Source of the DNA: Centrapalus pauciflorus
Taxonomy: Eukaryota; Streptophyta; Magnoliopsida; Asterales; Asteraceae
Assembly: GCA_020465985.1 (NCBI GenBank)
Contig: JAANYP010006924.1
Span: 62,001-126,000 of the forward strand
Direction: 5' to 3'
DNA: 64,000 nucleotides
Part shown: piece after piece, positions 46,601 through 59,859 of the stretch
Layout: each line of letters begins with the position of its first letter
How positions within the stretch are numbered: the first letter of the stretch is position 1
Translations under genes and position numbers: made by a program
Notes under the pieces: generated by a model
Seen by the model: the letters and a program-made list of their open reading frames with translations, nothing else
What the model was told of the DNA's origin: nothing
Database searches by the model: none

Positions 46601-47322
46601 GGATGACCACAACGATAACACTCGTTCCTAAGCTCATTAACCCCATAATAAAGCATACAACCATTTGTACAAATGTCTATCTTCTTGTACCCAAGACCTA
46701 GTTTTGAAACCATCTTCTTAGACTCATAAAAACTAGAGCACAATGTTGAATTTGGCAAAAATTCCTTGAATGCTTGCATCATACGATCAAAGCAACTTTC
46801 ACTCATTTTAAAATCTGACTTGATATTCAACATCCTTGACATTGCTGATAAGGTAGAATGCTTCTCACATCCTTGATACAATGGTTGGTCTGCTTTAGAC
46901 AACAAGTCATAAAACTCTTTCGCTTCAGGATTTGGAGTTTCAGAATTTGATGCTTCAGGAATTGAATCACGAAACTCGGGTGGATAAAAATCTGGTCCAG
47001 CTGCATCAATGACCATGTTACGAGCTAAATTAATAGCTTCAGCACGGTCTTGCACTTGTTGTAGGGGCCTTTGAGAATGTTTCTCACCGTGTATGGACCA
47101 TACATAATAATTAGGGATGAACCCATACGTATACAAATCATACTTAGCTTCCTCTATATCTTTCCACTTTAGATTTTGACATCTATTGCATGGACATTGT
47201 ATTGTACCATCTGTGAAACCTTGAGACCGTGCAAAAGATTTTGCCTGTCTTGCGAACTCCTCAATTCTCTTATAAAATTCAGGAGTGTCCATTTCATACA
47301 TCCATTCACGATTAAGTGTCAT
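43684..47322 (-). pseudogene. CACTA TNP2-like transposase, broken
   Basis: Starts M-T-L-N-R-E-W-M-Y at 47322, just after a splice acceptor (actgcag, then aaaca, then ATG). Order: transposase-associated zinc domain (C-P-C-N-R-C-Q), TNP2 catalytic region (about 46900-45830; C-x2-C cysteines in Y-R-C-G-H-P-R-Y and S-C-P-Y-C), a DUF4218-like part (45440-44997; F-P-D-G-Y-A-S-N), further exons at about 44790-44470, a DUF4216-like part (44391-43987), and an acidic Glu/Asp tail to 43684. Lesions: TAG near 45832, TGA near 45680 where family members have Arg, a frameshift in an A-run near 45470, and a stop near 43790. It would cut the CACTA ends; it cannot be functional now. Confidence 0.85.
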
Positions 47323-47943
<621 letters not shown>

Positions 47944-48497
47944 GGGGTGTTTGGATATAAGTTTTGAAAGTAATTATCATCATACATGGATAATCGCTTT
48001 TTAGTGTTTGCCTGACCTAGTTTTGTTTACATAATAATCAATTTCATACTAGTTGTAACAATAATTATGTTTGTCTACTAGGATACGTTTGGTACAGTGG
48101 AATCGAGTGAATGGAATCATGTGGAGTTTATATGTTTTTTTTTACCAACGAGAGTTTACTTCTCAATGTAAAAGACAGAAAATTTAATTTGATGTACATT
48201 GCATTTCTCTCATTTTCTTATTACAATGAAAAAAATCAAAAATATAAAAAGAGATTTAAGTTTTTTTTTCCTTTATATTTTCCGGATTCCAATGCATCAC
48301 ACATACCCTTATTCATCAAGTAATTAAACATGAAAGACTATATTTAACGCCATTGAAAGGAGATTGTTACAACTTAAAGTAGCAAAAAAACACATACAGA
48401 TATCCTTCATAAAACGTTTTATTACAATTTAATAACTTACTATATTATTATAATCATAATTGCTTTCTGTGCATAAATTCAAAGTCCAAACATTCTT
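47944..48497. mobile_element. Tourist-like MITE (PIF/Harbinger type)
   Basis: Left end GGGGTGTTTGGATATAAG and right end complementary to AAGAATGTTTGGACTTTG share a GTGTTTGGA core. They are flanked by TAA on both sides (47941-47943 and 48498-48500). Length 554 bp, AT-rich, no ORF. The inverted repeat is imperfect, so this is a moderate-confidence call. Confidence 0.5.
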
Positions 48498-48500
48498 TAA

Positions 48501-49654
<1,154 letters not shown>

Positions 49655-49659
49655 ACTTT

Positions 49660-49995
49660 CACAGGGCAAAATGTTGAGGGCAAAAGCTAAACTAGAAGCT
49701 CTTACAGCTACCGAAATGAAATCCAACACAGTTGCATCAAACTTATCAATCACAGTTCAACAATTAAAATCATAATCCGAGACAGCAAAGAAAGAAAAAG
49801 ATGTTATCAACGAAGAATTCGAAAACACGAAGGGGGAAATTCATAAAACCGAGTCCGAAATACAGTTGACAGAGGAAACATCTTTCGTCTTTTTTCCTTT
49901 CCGGTTGGTCCTCCTTTGGCTTGTCCATGAAGGTGCTTGCTTTATTGGTTGGCAGCTTGGTTATAGTATTAGAAGCTGCAATGGAAGAACTTCAT
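49660..49995 (+). pseudogene. Possible captured host exon, coiled-coil protein
   Basis: After a splice-acceptor-like 'ctttcacag' a plus-strand frame reads M-L-R-A-K-A-K-L-E-A-L-T-A-T-E-M-K and continues, with one TAA, through S-E-T-A-K-K-E-K-D-V-I-N-E-E-F-E-N-T-K to about 49885. The Lys/Glu/Ala heptad pattern resembles plant coiled-coil proteins such as the WEB/PMI2 (DUF827) family. That assignment is a recollection, not a search. It lies opposite in strand to the CACTA genes, inside the CACTA, and CACTA elements are known to pick up gene fragments. Random coding potential cannot be excluded. Confidence 0.35.
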
Positions 49996-50078
49996 AGCAA
50001 TAAACCATAAGCAAGTAGTAAAAGCAGTAGAGGCATATGTACAAATATCAGGACCAAAACTCATTAGCATCAGCTAGT

Positions 50079-50310
50079 TTAGAGAGCGAGTTCAAATTCG
50101 AAACTTACCTTAATGTGATTCAGTCTCGAGAGTGAGTTCGATCCATCCAATCAAAGAGCGATCAGTTCTAAATTCATATGGAAACTATATAGCATGTCAT
50201 CCTCACGTAAAGTTAGGCTTAGAAACAATCTCGAGAGTGAGTTCAAATTTAGAATTTACCTTAATGTGAATCAATGTCTGAGAGTGAGTTTGATCGATCC
50301 AATAGTAAGA
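50079..50310. repeat. Imperfect duplication of about 80 bases with splice-donor-like sites
   Basis: The phrase 'gagagtgagttcaaatt...ttaccttaatgtgaatcag...gagagtgagttcgatc' occurs twice about 145 bases apart. On the minus strand each copy reads cattaag followed by gtaa, like a 5' splice site. This suits a duplicated end of the TNP2 5'-UTR exon (50110-50545, minus strand). Confidence 0.5.
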
Positions 50311-50551
50311 GAAATTCGAGTTGAGGGATTCGAGCAGCGATTTGAGTTCGATTCTATCGATCAAAATAGTCCAGATCTGAGTTCAATCTAACCAAAGAGG
50401 ATTCGAGATACAACAAGAAATTCGATCCAATTGACGACGAAACGAGAGATTTGAGCAGCGATATCAATCTGAGTAGCGATCAATCGATCAATTTCAGCAG
50501 CGATATCTTATTGTGTGATCAGATAGCGTTGGAGGAGGAAGGAGCGTCTAC

Positions 50552-51104
50552 TAGGGATGTGTGGAATGACCAGAAAACCGAACCGAACCGGAACCGATTG
50601 GAACCAATTTTTAGTATTCGGTTCGGTTATCGGTTCTTATAATTTTTAATTTTCGGTTATCGGTTATTCGGTTAACGGTTCTGCGGGTTTCGGTTATATC
50701 GGGTATGGAACCAAGAATTCGAAAAGTCCATGGCATGGATACCAAAAAAATTTAAAAACCCATGATGGGAATTGTGAAAAACAAAAGATTATTTGATGGT
50801 TGTCTTCCTCAATCCTCACCATACCTAACACATGGAAGAATTGATTGCATAGATCAAATCCACTTTATTCTAAAAACAAGCAATTTTTAAAATACAATCA
50901 ATAATTAAGAATATATCACTATAGTTAAAGAAGTAATTCAGAACGATATTTTATCAAGATTTACATTCAATAAAACGTTAACCAAAAGCAATCTAGATGT
51001 TCAGGTTGAAAATCCATACTTCAGGTTGACATTCATAACAAAAATACTTTTTTTTTGCAAAAGTATAATAAAACGTTAATCGTGTTTTTTTTGTTTATAT
51101 CTTT

Positions 51105-51179
<75 letters not shown>

Positions 51180-51217
51180 TGTTTTTTTTGTTTATATCTT
51201 TTTATAATATATATATG

Positions 51218-51272
<55 letters not shown>

Positions 51273-51668
51273 GTATATATATATGTATATATACATGTAT
51301 ATATATATGTATATATACATGTATATATATATGTATATATACATGTATATATATATGTATATATACATGTATATATATATGTATATATACATGTATATAT
51401 ATATGTATATATACATGTATATATATATGTATATATACATGTATATATATATATATATACATGTATATATATATATATATATAAAAGTATATATATATTT
51501 TTTGCAAATTTTGGTTCTAATCGGTTCCATACCCGAAATACCCGTACCATAACCGAACCGGAACCGGAACCGTGTTACAATTATTGGTTCGGTTATCGGT
51601 TCTTACAAATTTTGGTTAAATCGGTTCCGGTTCGGTTCGGTCCGGTTCCGGAACCGTTTACATCCCTA
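50552..51668. mobile_element. hAT-like non-autonomous element with TA-rich core
   Basis: Ends TAGGGATGT at 50552 and ACATCCCTA at 51668 are perfect 9-bp inverted repeats. The flanks GCGTCTAC (50544-50551) and GCGTCTAT (51669-51676) form an 8-bp duplication with one mismatch. The subterminal 100 bases on each side are dense in 'ccgaaccgaacc' and 'ggttcggttatcgg'. No transposase. Most of the interior from 51109 to 51485 is TA-type repeat. The 8-bp duplication and ends fit the hAT superfamily. Confidence 0.8.
51109..51485. repeat. TA microsatellite and 24-bp minisatellite
   Basis: (TA)n at 51109-51177, then after 'cgtgttttttttgtttatatc' (a phrase that also precedes the first run) another TA run and about eight copies of a 24-base unit made of ATGTATATATAC followed by ATGTATATATAT. 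It yields long Tyr/Ile/Met frames on both strands that are not genes. Confidence 0.95.
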
Positions 51669-51699
51669 GCGTCTATCTCTGAAATGTCTAGCTAGGTCA

Positions 51700-51800
51700 T
51701 TTTTGGGCCTAATTGAAAAATTGGGTCCTTTATCAATATTGTTTGCAAACATGGGTTTGTTTTATTTTCATTTGTAGAAATGGGTCACTTTGTCTTTAGA
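51700..51800. repeat. MULE left terminal inverted repeat (approximate)
   Basis: Pairs with 55330-55420; roughly 80% identity over the 58 bases I aligned. Confidence 0.55.
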
Positions 51801-52633
51801 CTCTGTCAAAACATTAAAAAGCTGAAATAAGTTTTTGTCTTTTTTACTTTTTAGCCCACTTGTCTTGAATTTTTACATTTTATCCTTCTTTCAATAAAAA
51901 AATTTCATTACCAAGAAACGTTGTCTATATTGACTTTTTATTATTGTTTTATTATATATAAATGCATGCCATGCATTAACTTTTCTTTTTTGTTAATCTA
52001 AAATCTATATAACAAAAATTTTAAATGACAACTTTTTTTGTCTATAAATTGATGTTCATGCTTTCTATCATTTTATATCAATTCAAGAACTCTCCCTCAA
52101 ATAATTTTTTTCATATCATTTTTCTTATTGAAGAAGATTTTGCTTCCAACTATTTTCTATCAGTCAAGCATGAGAAGATAAATTTCTCACTGAGTATTTT
52201 CTAGCAGGCAAGCATAAGTGTATTACATTAGAACAGTATGTATGTTTTTCATGGAGCTTTTTTAAGATATTATATTTGTTACTGTTATTTATTAATACAT
52301 CTAATGTAACATATAAACGTTTCACTGTATAGAAAATGAAAAACACGTTTTTGTTGGTTTAAATAATACTAAATATATGACACAAATTATGCAATAAAAC
52401 ATATGACATAGTTTTGACGTCCAAAATGTTACAATTTTGTATTATTATTTCTTTATTTAAATTATTATATTTAATGTTGTTATTTATATATTGTTAATTG
52501 CTATTGTGTTTTTATTTAAGTATCTTGTTATGATGTGTATCTGTTTAAAAATCTATGATTGTTAATATATTTTTATTTAAATATCTTATGTATCATATAT
52601 ATATATATTTTTTTGTGCAGTTACATTCATCTA

Positions 52634-54793
52634 ATGGAAAATATTGACCCCTCAAACGTACCACCTACAAATACTAGTTTTATGGATCTCCTTCATAATT
52701 TTACACCTAAGCCCTCAAGTGAACCATTTCTTTTGTCTAATAATGATATATTTGAGGTAGATAATGACTTAGGATTTGATGATTATAACTCACAGAATAG
52801 TGAAGATAATAGTGTGTCATTGAGTGATATTGAGGATGACTCTGACGATGTGAATGAAACCCCAGTTCAATCGTACTCTCAAGGGGTAATGAACTTTATG
52901 AATGATATTAACAATGTTGGAGATGATGACATTCGAGATGATGAAGACGACATTCCATTAGACTTTTGGAATGAAGTAGAAAACAAAATTCGGTTAGGCA
53001 TGCAATTTGAAACCAAGGCACAAGTAAAAAAGGCAATAACACATTGGTCGATTGCCCAAAATAGGGAATTTAAAGTTCTAGAAAGTAAAAGTAGCAAATG
53101 GATAGCGCAATGCAAGAGTGTCAAACGTGATGAAGCTGAAAGTTCCGTTATTGCTCATTATACACAAAATTGTAAATGGTATGTTCGAGCAATTAAAAAG
53201 AAAAATCATCATATGTGGAAGATTACACGATGGATGGATTCACACACCTGCTTTGGATCTTGCATTGGTAATAATAACAGAAATTTAAACTCCACAACTA
53301 TTGCCTCCTACATCCTCCGCTCGATCGAAAAAGATGTTGACTATCCAGTGAAAAATATTCAAGCAGAGATCAAGAATATTTTAAATGTTGATATTTCTTA
53401 TTGGAAGGCATGGCACGGAAGAAGAAAAGCCATAGAGACTCTTTATGGAACATGGGAGAGTAATTTTGATGTATTGGCTGATTACGTTACAACATTGGAG
53501 GCTTCAAATCCTGACACTATAGTGAAGTGGTTTCATAATCCAAATAGCTCATCAAATATTGCCACATTTAAATATATTTTTTGGGTTTTTGGACCTTGTA
53601 TTACTGCATTCCATCTGTGTGCGCCTATTATTTCTGTTGATGCTACTCATTTGAATGGTTCATACAAGGGGAAGTTGCTTGTTGCTGTTACGAAAGATGC
53701 TAATAATAATATATTGCCAGTTGATTATGCCATTGTTGATGAGGAAACTGCACATAGTTGGTGTTGGTTTTTCTATCAGTTCAGACAGTGTGTTGCACGA
53801 GATAGACAACTTTGTGTTATTTCAGATAGGCATAAAGGCATAATTTATGCAATGGAAAATCTTGAGGATTGGAAAGAGCCGTTTGCATACCATCGATTCT
53901 GTCTCCGACACATCAGAAGCAATTTCATGAAAAGGTATAAGAACTTAAGCCTCAAAAGGTTTTGCTGGGCTATTGGCAGCACCACACAGGAAAGGAAATT
54001 CATAAAATATAAAAGAGAAATAAAAGCAATCAATCATGAAGCTTGGCAGTATCTTAAAGAAATTGATAAAAGTCGGTGGTGTCTTTTGTTTGATGAAAAT
54101 CGTCGATGGGGTTGCTTAACGACAAATATATCTGAGAGTATGAACAACGCACTACGAGGAGTTAGGAAACTACCGATTAAAGCTTGTACTGACCTTACTT
54201 TCAACAGGACTGTGCAACTTTTTCGAAAGCATAGTGAACTTGCCATGAACTACAACACACCTTTACCATCTTGCATGTGTCGTCGGTTCAACAACCTTGA
54301 CATGCATGCACAAAGCCGTATATTGTCTGAGTTTAACTACAATGAAGGTGTCTACAGGGTCATTACCAAGGTACAAATAAATGGTACGGGTGGAAATACA
54401 CACACCATTCGTTACTTTCAACATATATGCACATGTGGTAAGTGGCAAACAGAAAGATTTCAGTGTTCCCATGCTCTTGTTGTTTGTCGATTTAGAGGGG
54501 ATGACCCTCTTAGCATCATTAATACTGTGTACACTACTATGACGTATAGACAACAATATCATTCTAATTTTACACCACTTCCACACATTGATGAATGGTT
54601 GGACTCGGGTTGGAAGATTCAAGCGGATTGCTCAAAAGTTTCTGTTGGTCGAGGAAGGAGGCGCACAAATCGAATTCGTAATGAGATGGACATTCGTCAT
54701 CCTGACGAACGCCGCAAATGTGGATTGTGTCACCAACCTGGTCATAATAGGAGAAATTGTCAAAATTCTCAGCTAAGATTCAATACTACGTGA
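52634..54793 (+). CDS. MULE (MuDR-type) transposase, intact
   Basis: 719 codons with no stop or frameshift. I chose the Met at 52634 (M-E-N-I-D) because 'ttttttgtgcag' just upstream looks like an intron acceptor and the earlier in-frame Met begins a hydrophobic Tyr/Ile run typical of noncoding AT DNA. N-terminal acidic region (about 30-120), MuDR DNA-binding zinc region (about 130-210, with W-I-A-Q-C, C-K-W-Y and H-T-C), MULE catalytic domain with S-V-D-A-T-H (D336) and I-S-D-R-H-K-G (D398) followed by C-L-R-H-I. SWIM zinc finger C599-x-C601-x9-C611-x-H613. A basic stretch G-R-G-R-R-R-T near 680 may be a nuclear signal, and a CCHC knuckle lies at 696-709. I did not assign the third acidic residue. 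It would cut and paste Mutator-type elements. Confidence 0.9.
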   Translation: MENIDPSNVPPTNTSFMDLLHNFTPKPSSEPFLLSNNDIFEVDNDLGFDDYNSQNSEDNSVSLSDIEDDSDDVNETPVQSYSQGVMNFMNDINNVGDDDIRDDEDDIPLDFWNEVENKIRLGMQFETKAQVKKAITHWSIAQNREFKVLESKSSKWIAQCKSVKRDEAESSVIAHYTQNCKWYVRAIKKKNHHMWKITRWMDSHTCFGSCIGNNNRNLNSTTIASYILRSIEKDVDYPVKNIQAEIKNILNVDISYWKAWHGRRKAIETLYGTWESNFDVLADYVTTLEASNPDTIVKWFHNPNSSSNIATFKYIFWVFGPCITAFHLCAPIISVDATHLNGSYKGKLLVAVTKDANNNILPVDYAIVDEETAHSWCWFFYQFRQCVARDRQLCVISDRHKGIIYAMENLEDWKEPFAYHRFCLRHIRSNFMKRYKNLSLKRFCWAIGSTTQERKFIKYKREIKAINHEAWQYLKEIDKSRWCLLFDENRRWGCLTTNISESMNNALRGVRKLPIKACTDLTFNRTVQLFRKHSELAMNYNTPLPSCMCRRFNNLDMHAQSRILSEFNYNEGVYRVITKVQINGTGGNTHTIRYFQHICTCGKWQTERFQCSHALVVCRFRGDDPLSIINTVYTTMTYRQQYHSNFTPLPHIDEWLDSGWKIQADCSKVSVGRGRRRTNRIRNEMDIRHPDERRKCGLCHQPGHNRRNCQNSQLRFNTT

Positions 54794-55329
54794 AGGGTGT
54801 AACTTTTGAAATTAGTGTTGTTGTTTTAGATGAATGTTTTGGTTTGTTTAATTTCGTAACCGTTGTAGTTTTTTAATGTATTAATGGATTATGCATTGTT
54901 ATTTTATATGGGCGTCTTTATGGGTATTTTTTGGATTTTTAAGATTTTATTAAAATTATTATTACTTTGTACTATTTTTGGTTAATAGGGCATCTTTAAA
55001 AAAATAATTTTTAACATGTCAAATAAAAATCCCATGTATTGTTTTATATAAATTATAAGTGAAGTTAATATAAAAAAAGCCATATAAATATATAAAAAAA
55101 GATTTAGTGAAAGAACATATAAAAAACTAATATGTATGACAAGAGGTTGCAAATATAAATTGAAAATTTAATTAATGTACATAAATGTGGAGATTTATTC
55201 CATCAAAAAGTTTAATCTATTTATAAATAATAATGCATACGGTTTAAAAAGTACAAGTTAAAGGGCTTAAATTAAAATTTCTAAAACTTGCTATCACCTT
55301 TTATGACTTTTAGTGGGACCAATAGATTA

Positions 55330-55420
55330 AAAAGACCCATTTTTACAAATAAAATATAACAAACCCATTTTTACAAACAATTTAAAAAAGAGACCCATTT
55401 TTACAAAAAAACTCTTGAAA
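55330..55420. repeat. MULE right terminal inverted repeat (approximate)
   Basis: Three 'acccatttttacaaa' phrases in tandem; the inverse of the left terminal region. Confidence 0.55.
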
Positions 55421-55464
55421 AAATATATATATTTAATCTAATATATTTGTTGAATTGTTTGGTA

Positions 55465-55533
<69 letters not shown>

Positions 55534-55689
55534 CTGAATATATATATTTTTATAATGAAAAAAAAATTAAATAAACAATTTAAACATTTAAATTTTATTT
55601 TACAACTATATTATATAATATTCCTATATGGTATAAAACATATAATTTAAATTTTCATTTCTAATTTACAAAAATACTAAATTAATTGT
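55421..55689. other. AT-rich CACTA interior with (TA)n
   Basis: No gene; a TA run of about 31 units lies at 55467-55529. Confidence 0.8.
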
Positions 55690-56109
55690 TATTTAATTTA
55701 GTGACACACTTAGTGACTTGTGTGTAGATGTTGCAAATTCAGCGACATACATAATATCTTGTATATATATGTCACAAAATAGCGATAGACATAGTGTCTT
55801 GTGTATTAACATCACAAACTTAGCAACACACTTAGTAACCTATACGCATATGTCGCAAATTCAGCGACACACATGGTGTCTTATATATAAATGTCACAAA
55901 ATCAGTGATGTGTATACTTACTTTTGTGTGTGTGTCACAAATAGCGACGTGTATAGTGACTTGTACATGAATGTCGCTAAAAACAGCGACACACATAATG
56001 ACATTGGTGACTTGTTCGTCACAAAAATCGTCACTACAAATGTAACTAATTTGTGACGTGCAAGTACATGTCGCTAAATTTGTCACTGAATAACGTTTTT
56101 CTTATAGTG
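55690..56109. repeat. CACTA right terminal and subterminal repeats
   Basis: Arrays of 'agcgacacac', 'tgtcgcaaattcagcgac' and 'gtcacaaa' motifs run to the end TTATAGTG. They are the counterpart of 39829-40600. Confidence 0.85.
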
Positions 56110-56112
56110 TGC

Positions 56113-59100
56113 TACGTTTTTGTGGTGTAGCAGAGCCCAAGATTGGAGCCACTCTGTTCAGGAAGGATCTATCACCTACTAACAACTTCTTATTTGCCTC
56201 AGTGGTGATGTGCTTTAGCAGCAAAGTTGGTTCCTTTGACCAACTCAGTCGTGATGAGATCCCAATAGTCCTACAGCTCGTAGATGGGACTACTATGAAC
56301 ATGGCTCGGTGGATTTTCATAAATTTGAGGAATCTGGTGCAGCAGGAAACACGAACAGCTGCTGTTAGATATCCATGGTTTCTGAGCCTCATTTTCAAGC
56401 ATGTCTGTGGTGAGCATTTATACAACTCTCAGCCTATTCTTATAACTGCTGCTTTCCCAGTGATTGGGAATAGAGTTTTCTACACCCCTGTACTTCCAAA
56501 TGAGCCTCCTCTATCTACACCAATTAGGAGGTTGCTTGTTATGGTGGAAGGACCCTCTACTGTGAGGGTGGATCCAGTAACTGCTCCCAAGGTAAAATCC
56601 AAATCCAGGGCAAAATTTTTTAAAAGGTTCCTGGAATCGAGTCAAGCTGAGCCTGCCAGCAAGAAGGCAAAAACAGCTAAGTCCAAGCCTGCCCCATCAG
56701 CCTCTGTGGCTGAGGGGGAGCAGGCTTCTCACCTTGGTTCATATGTTGAACCTGAAGCCTTTGTGGCTGGTGCCTCCGTGGCACCGGAGACTATGGAACA
56801 GGCCAACTCACCTGTTTCTGACCCAGTCTCACCACCAGTCCAAACAGAAGCTCTCATCACCTCTCCACAACTTCAATCCTCCACCTCATCTCTCAAATCC
56901 TATAGACGCAAAACCTTAGCCAAAAAGAAACGAGCAGACCAAACTAGCCCCTCTGACCCCTCTTAACAGGAGTTAGTTGACAAAGAAGCAAACCCTGCTG
57001 CTTCTCCTATTTTTTGGGAGAAGGTTCAGCACACTTGGAGCAGGCTTCACTCCAACAACAGTCTACCCTTAGTCAGCCTAGGCCCTCTAGTTCCTCCCAA
57101 CAGGAGCCAGTTGTACATATGGAGACTACCACATCAAATATTACAGCCTCCAATAGGCTGAGAATATTGAAAACAGGAGTTCACTGCACTCCACACTGAG
57201 TCCACACAGTCTCCATTCCATACTTCTCCTACACAACCTGAGTCTGCACAAGGTGCCAAACCTGCTAGATTAGACCATCCAGTAGATCAGCCTACAACTT
57301 CTGCTCCTCATGATACAGCTGTTGTACACCCAACAGCTGCTGAAGGACCAACATCCTAAGCTGATGAACCACAGGGAACATACCATCCCTCTGGTGAGGC
57401 TGCACCTCAAATGCAAATTCCATTAGCAGGTTTCACCACTGTTGATGTTGAAATGCACATCCCATCTCCCCATGATGAGCACCTCTAAACCAAGGTGCTA
57501 CTGAGGGAACCACCCCAGGATTTGATGAAGGTTCTGCAACACAAGCAGCATCTAAAAGGCCACAATCTTCTACCCCTTCTCCTGATGAAGCAGCTACAGC
57601 CATTGCTGAGGGACCCATTGACCCTTCCAAGCTGGGCCATATTACTTTTCTCCAGGCTATGGAACTTCTTTCAAAAGTAACCCTTCCCTCTCCATCACAT
57701 CCTCAAACACCTGCCTCATCCTCATCCCATTCTCATTCCTCATCATCTACACAATCCAAACAATCCACCCATACTCCCCCATCCCCCAAAGATCTTCCTT
57801 TGAAGGATCAGCTTTCTTTGCTGACCAACAAAGTTGGCTCTTTGGAAAGTTCCATGACTTCTCTACCCTCCTTAATCTCAGACTCCGTGTCTGCACAGCT
57901 AAAGGGATTCTTTGATCTGTTCAAGAATTCCTTTCCAACCACTCCCCAAGCTGATCAGTCCTCACAGCTGCTTGCACACACTGCACAGCTGCAAAACAAC
58001 TCCACTACACTCTCCTCTATCCTTTCAAATCAACAGGACTCTATGTCCTCCATGACAATCATATCCCAACAGCTGTCCACTCTCCTCACCACTTGCGCTA
58101 CTACCCTTCCTACTACATTGGCCAGCTTAAACTCTCTCATTGTCTCTCTGTTCAATTCTGTGTCAGCAAACCTTGATGATGTGAAAGACTCTCTTGAATT
58201 ACATCTTGCATAGCTTCAAAGTTTGCTGTTCACAGCTTCTGACAGAGAAAATCTTGCTAAGCTGTCCTCAATTGCTGATTCCCAATCCTTCTCTCTTCAG
58301 ACCTGCCTTACCCAGCTTGCAGAGGTTAAGGACAATCTGGCTTTCTTAGTGCATAGCCTGGTTGGCCCCAAGCGTGCTGCTAAGCATGCTGAATTTTTTC
58401 TCCAGGCAAACCTGTTGTTGAAGGTTCTGAGCCATCTCCTTCAAAGGGGGAGAAGTTGTTTGCCTCGAAGACTAAGTCTAAGGGGGAGAAAACCTCTTCT
58501 CCTTCTAAGGAGAAATCAGCATCTGTTAGTCAAGCAGCAGGTGCATCACAAACAGGTCCAACTGAAGATGTCTCCCATCACACTGAAGCTGCTCAGCCTA
58601 CTCAGCCTAAGGGGGGGATCCATTCCTGGGGACAGGCCAAGCAGAAGGAGGCATCTGATTCTGCAAGAAGAAGAAGAAGAGGAAGAGGTTGCTGAAGCTG
58701 TTCGAACTATAACAGCCAAAGGAAAGAAGAAAGCAATTGTAGACCCTAACCACCAAAGAGCAGCGCAACTAAAGTTTGACAAGGCAAGGGCTAAGGAAAC
58801 GGGTCTTCCTATGGAGAAATACTATGAGTACAGAGATGAACAGCTCCAAGCCCTTGAAAGACTAAGAAAGGAAGAAGCCTCAGCCAAAGCTGCCAGATCC
58901 TTTGCATTCAAAGAGGCAAGCAAAATTAAAATGCATACTTTGTATGTGCAAAGAAAATTTCTTGAAGCTGCTAAGGAGTCAGTGGTTGAAAAGGAAGGTG
59001 GTAGGGAACAGGGTGCTCCGGTCTCTGTGAGCAAATCCAAGCAATCATCCTCTGAAAGTGCCCAGTGGAAGCTATTGTCAAAAGACTTGCCAAGGAATCA

Positions 59101-59859
59101 TTCTTTGATGTTGCTGACAGAAGACTTGCCAAGGAATCTATTGTCAAAGCTATCCTCATCTCAAGAAAAGGCAAACAGTGGAAGCTACAGATAACCAGTA
59201 TGGGTGCTACAGGCCCAGAACTGGAAGCATATGATTACACTGGCGTTGCTCAGATGGGATACAGAGAATGGGTGGAGTTGGCAGTTGCCCTGGGCCAGTC
59301 TAAGTCTGAAACAGCTAGAACTATCAGGGCATATGTCAAAAAGTTGATGGAAAGAGTGAGAGATCTTGGCCTGATGTCAGAAGAACAAAGTAAGGGTATC
59401 TCAGTGTCTACCCCCAAAATAAAGGCCAAGAGGAACAGAAAGGATACAGAGCTGGAGGAACTCCTTATCATGATTGAACAAGGTGATCTTGCAGTAGAAA
59501 TCGAAGGAGTAGACCACAGCCTGCCCAAAGGAGTGGAATTTGAGGAAGGCAAGCTGATTGAAGAACCTGAGTAGTGGGTATTTTTTGTAGATCCCCTGAC
59601 AAAGAAGAAGTTCTTCCAAAGAGCAACATATCTGCAAAAAGTGGGTCTCAAACAGCTTGTTGCATTCAGACTTGCAAACTCTATCAGGCGATCTATAAAG
59701 TGGAGAGCAGTCATCTGGGATCAGCTCAGAGGCTTTTATGAAAGAGGGGATCTTCAACATCCTAGTTTCATGTTCCTCAGAGTTGAAATGGAGGAACTGG
59801 ATGAAACCAGAGAGCAGCTTGAAGAGTCGTTCGAAGAAGGAGTACCACCACTGTCCTGA
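56113..59859 (+). pseudogene. Copia C extra ORF, remainder, several frameshifts
   Basis: Continues from 39828. 56113-56966 is open: a conserved globular part (L-R-F-C-G-V-A-E, then F-I-N-L-R-N-L-V) followed by a basic Lys/Ser/Pro-rich region, ending at a TAA after D-P-S. 56967-57658 is broken in all frames and Pro/Thr-rich. 57659-58213 is a Ser/Leu-rich helical region (Q-L-S-L-L-T-N-K-V-G-S-L-E) ending at TAG. Shifts follow near 58395 and 58690. A coiled coil with E-R-L-R-K-E-E-A-S-A-K-A is at about 58850-58990. The final frame (59065-59859, one TAG near 59574) holds the same C-terminus as 5371-5825. About 1,385 codons in total with the N-terminal part. No membrane span is visible. Confidence 0.78.

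Larger units (their letters stand above)
51700..55420 (+). mobile_element. Mutator-like element (MULE) with complete transposase
   Basis: The transposase gene is flanked by inverted, diverged terminal regions. Left about 51700-51800 reads 'attgtttgcaaacatgggtt' then 'gtagaaatgggtc'. The right side, 55330-55420 read on the minus strand, gives 'attgtttgtaaaaatgggtt' then 'gtaaaaatgggtc'. I could not fix the exact ends or find a 9-bp duplication. It lies within the CACTA, 30 bases right of the hAT-like element. Confidence 0.7.

Noticed and set aside
51095..51695. Several overlapping ORFs of 97-152 codons on both strands, made of Tyr, Ile, Met, His and Cys
   Set aside because: They are translations of the TA microsatellite and 24-base minisatellite; composition is entirely set by the repeat and there is no start context or domain.
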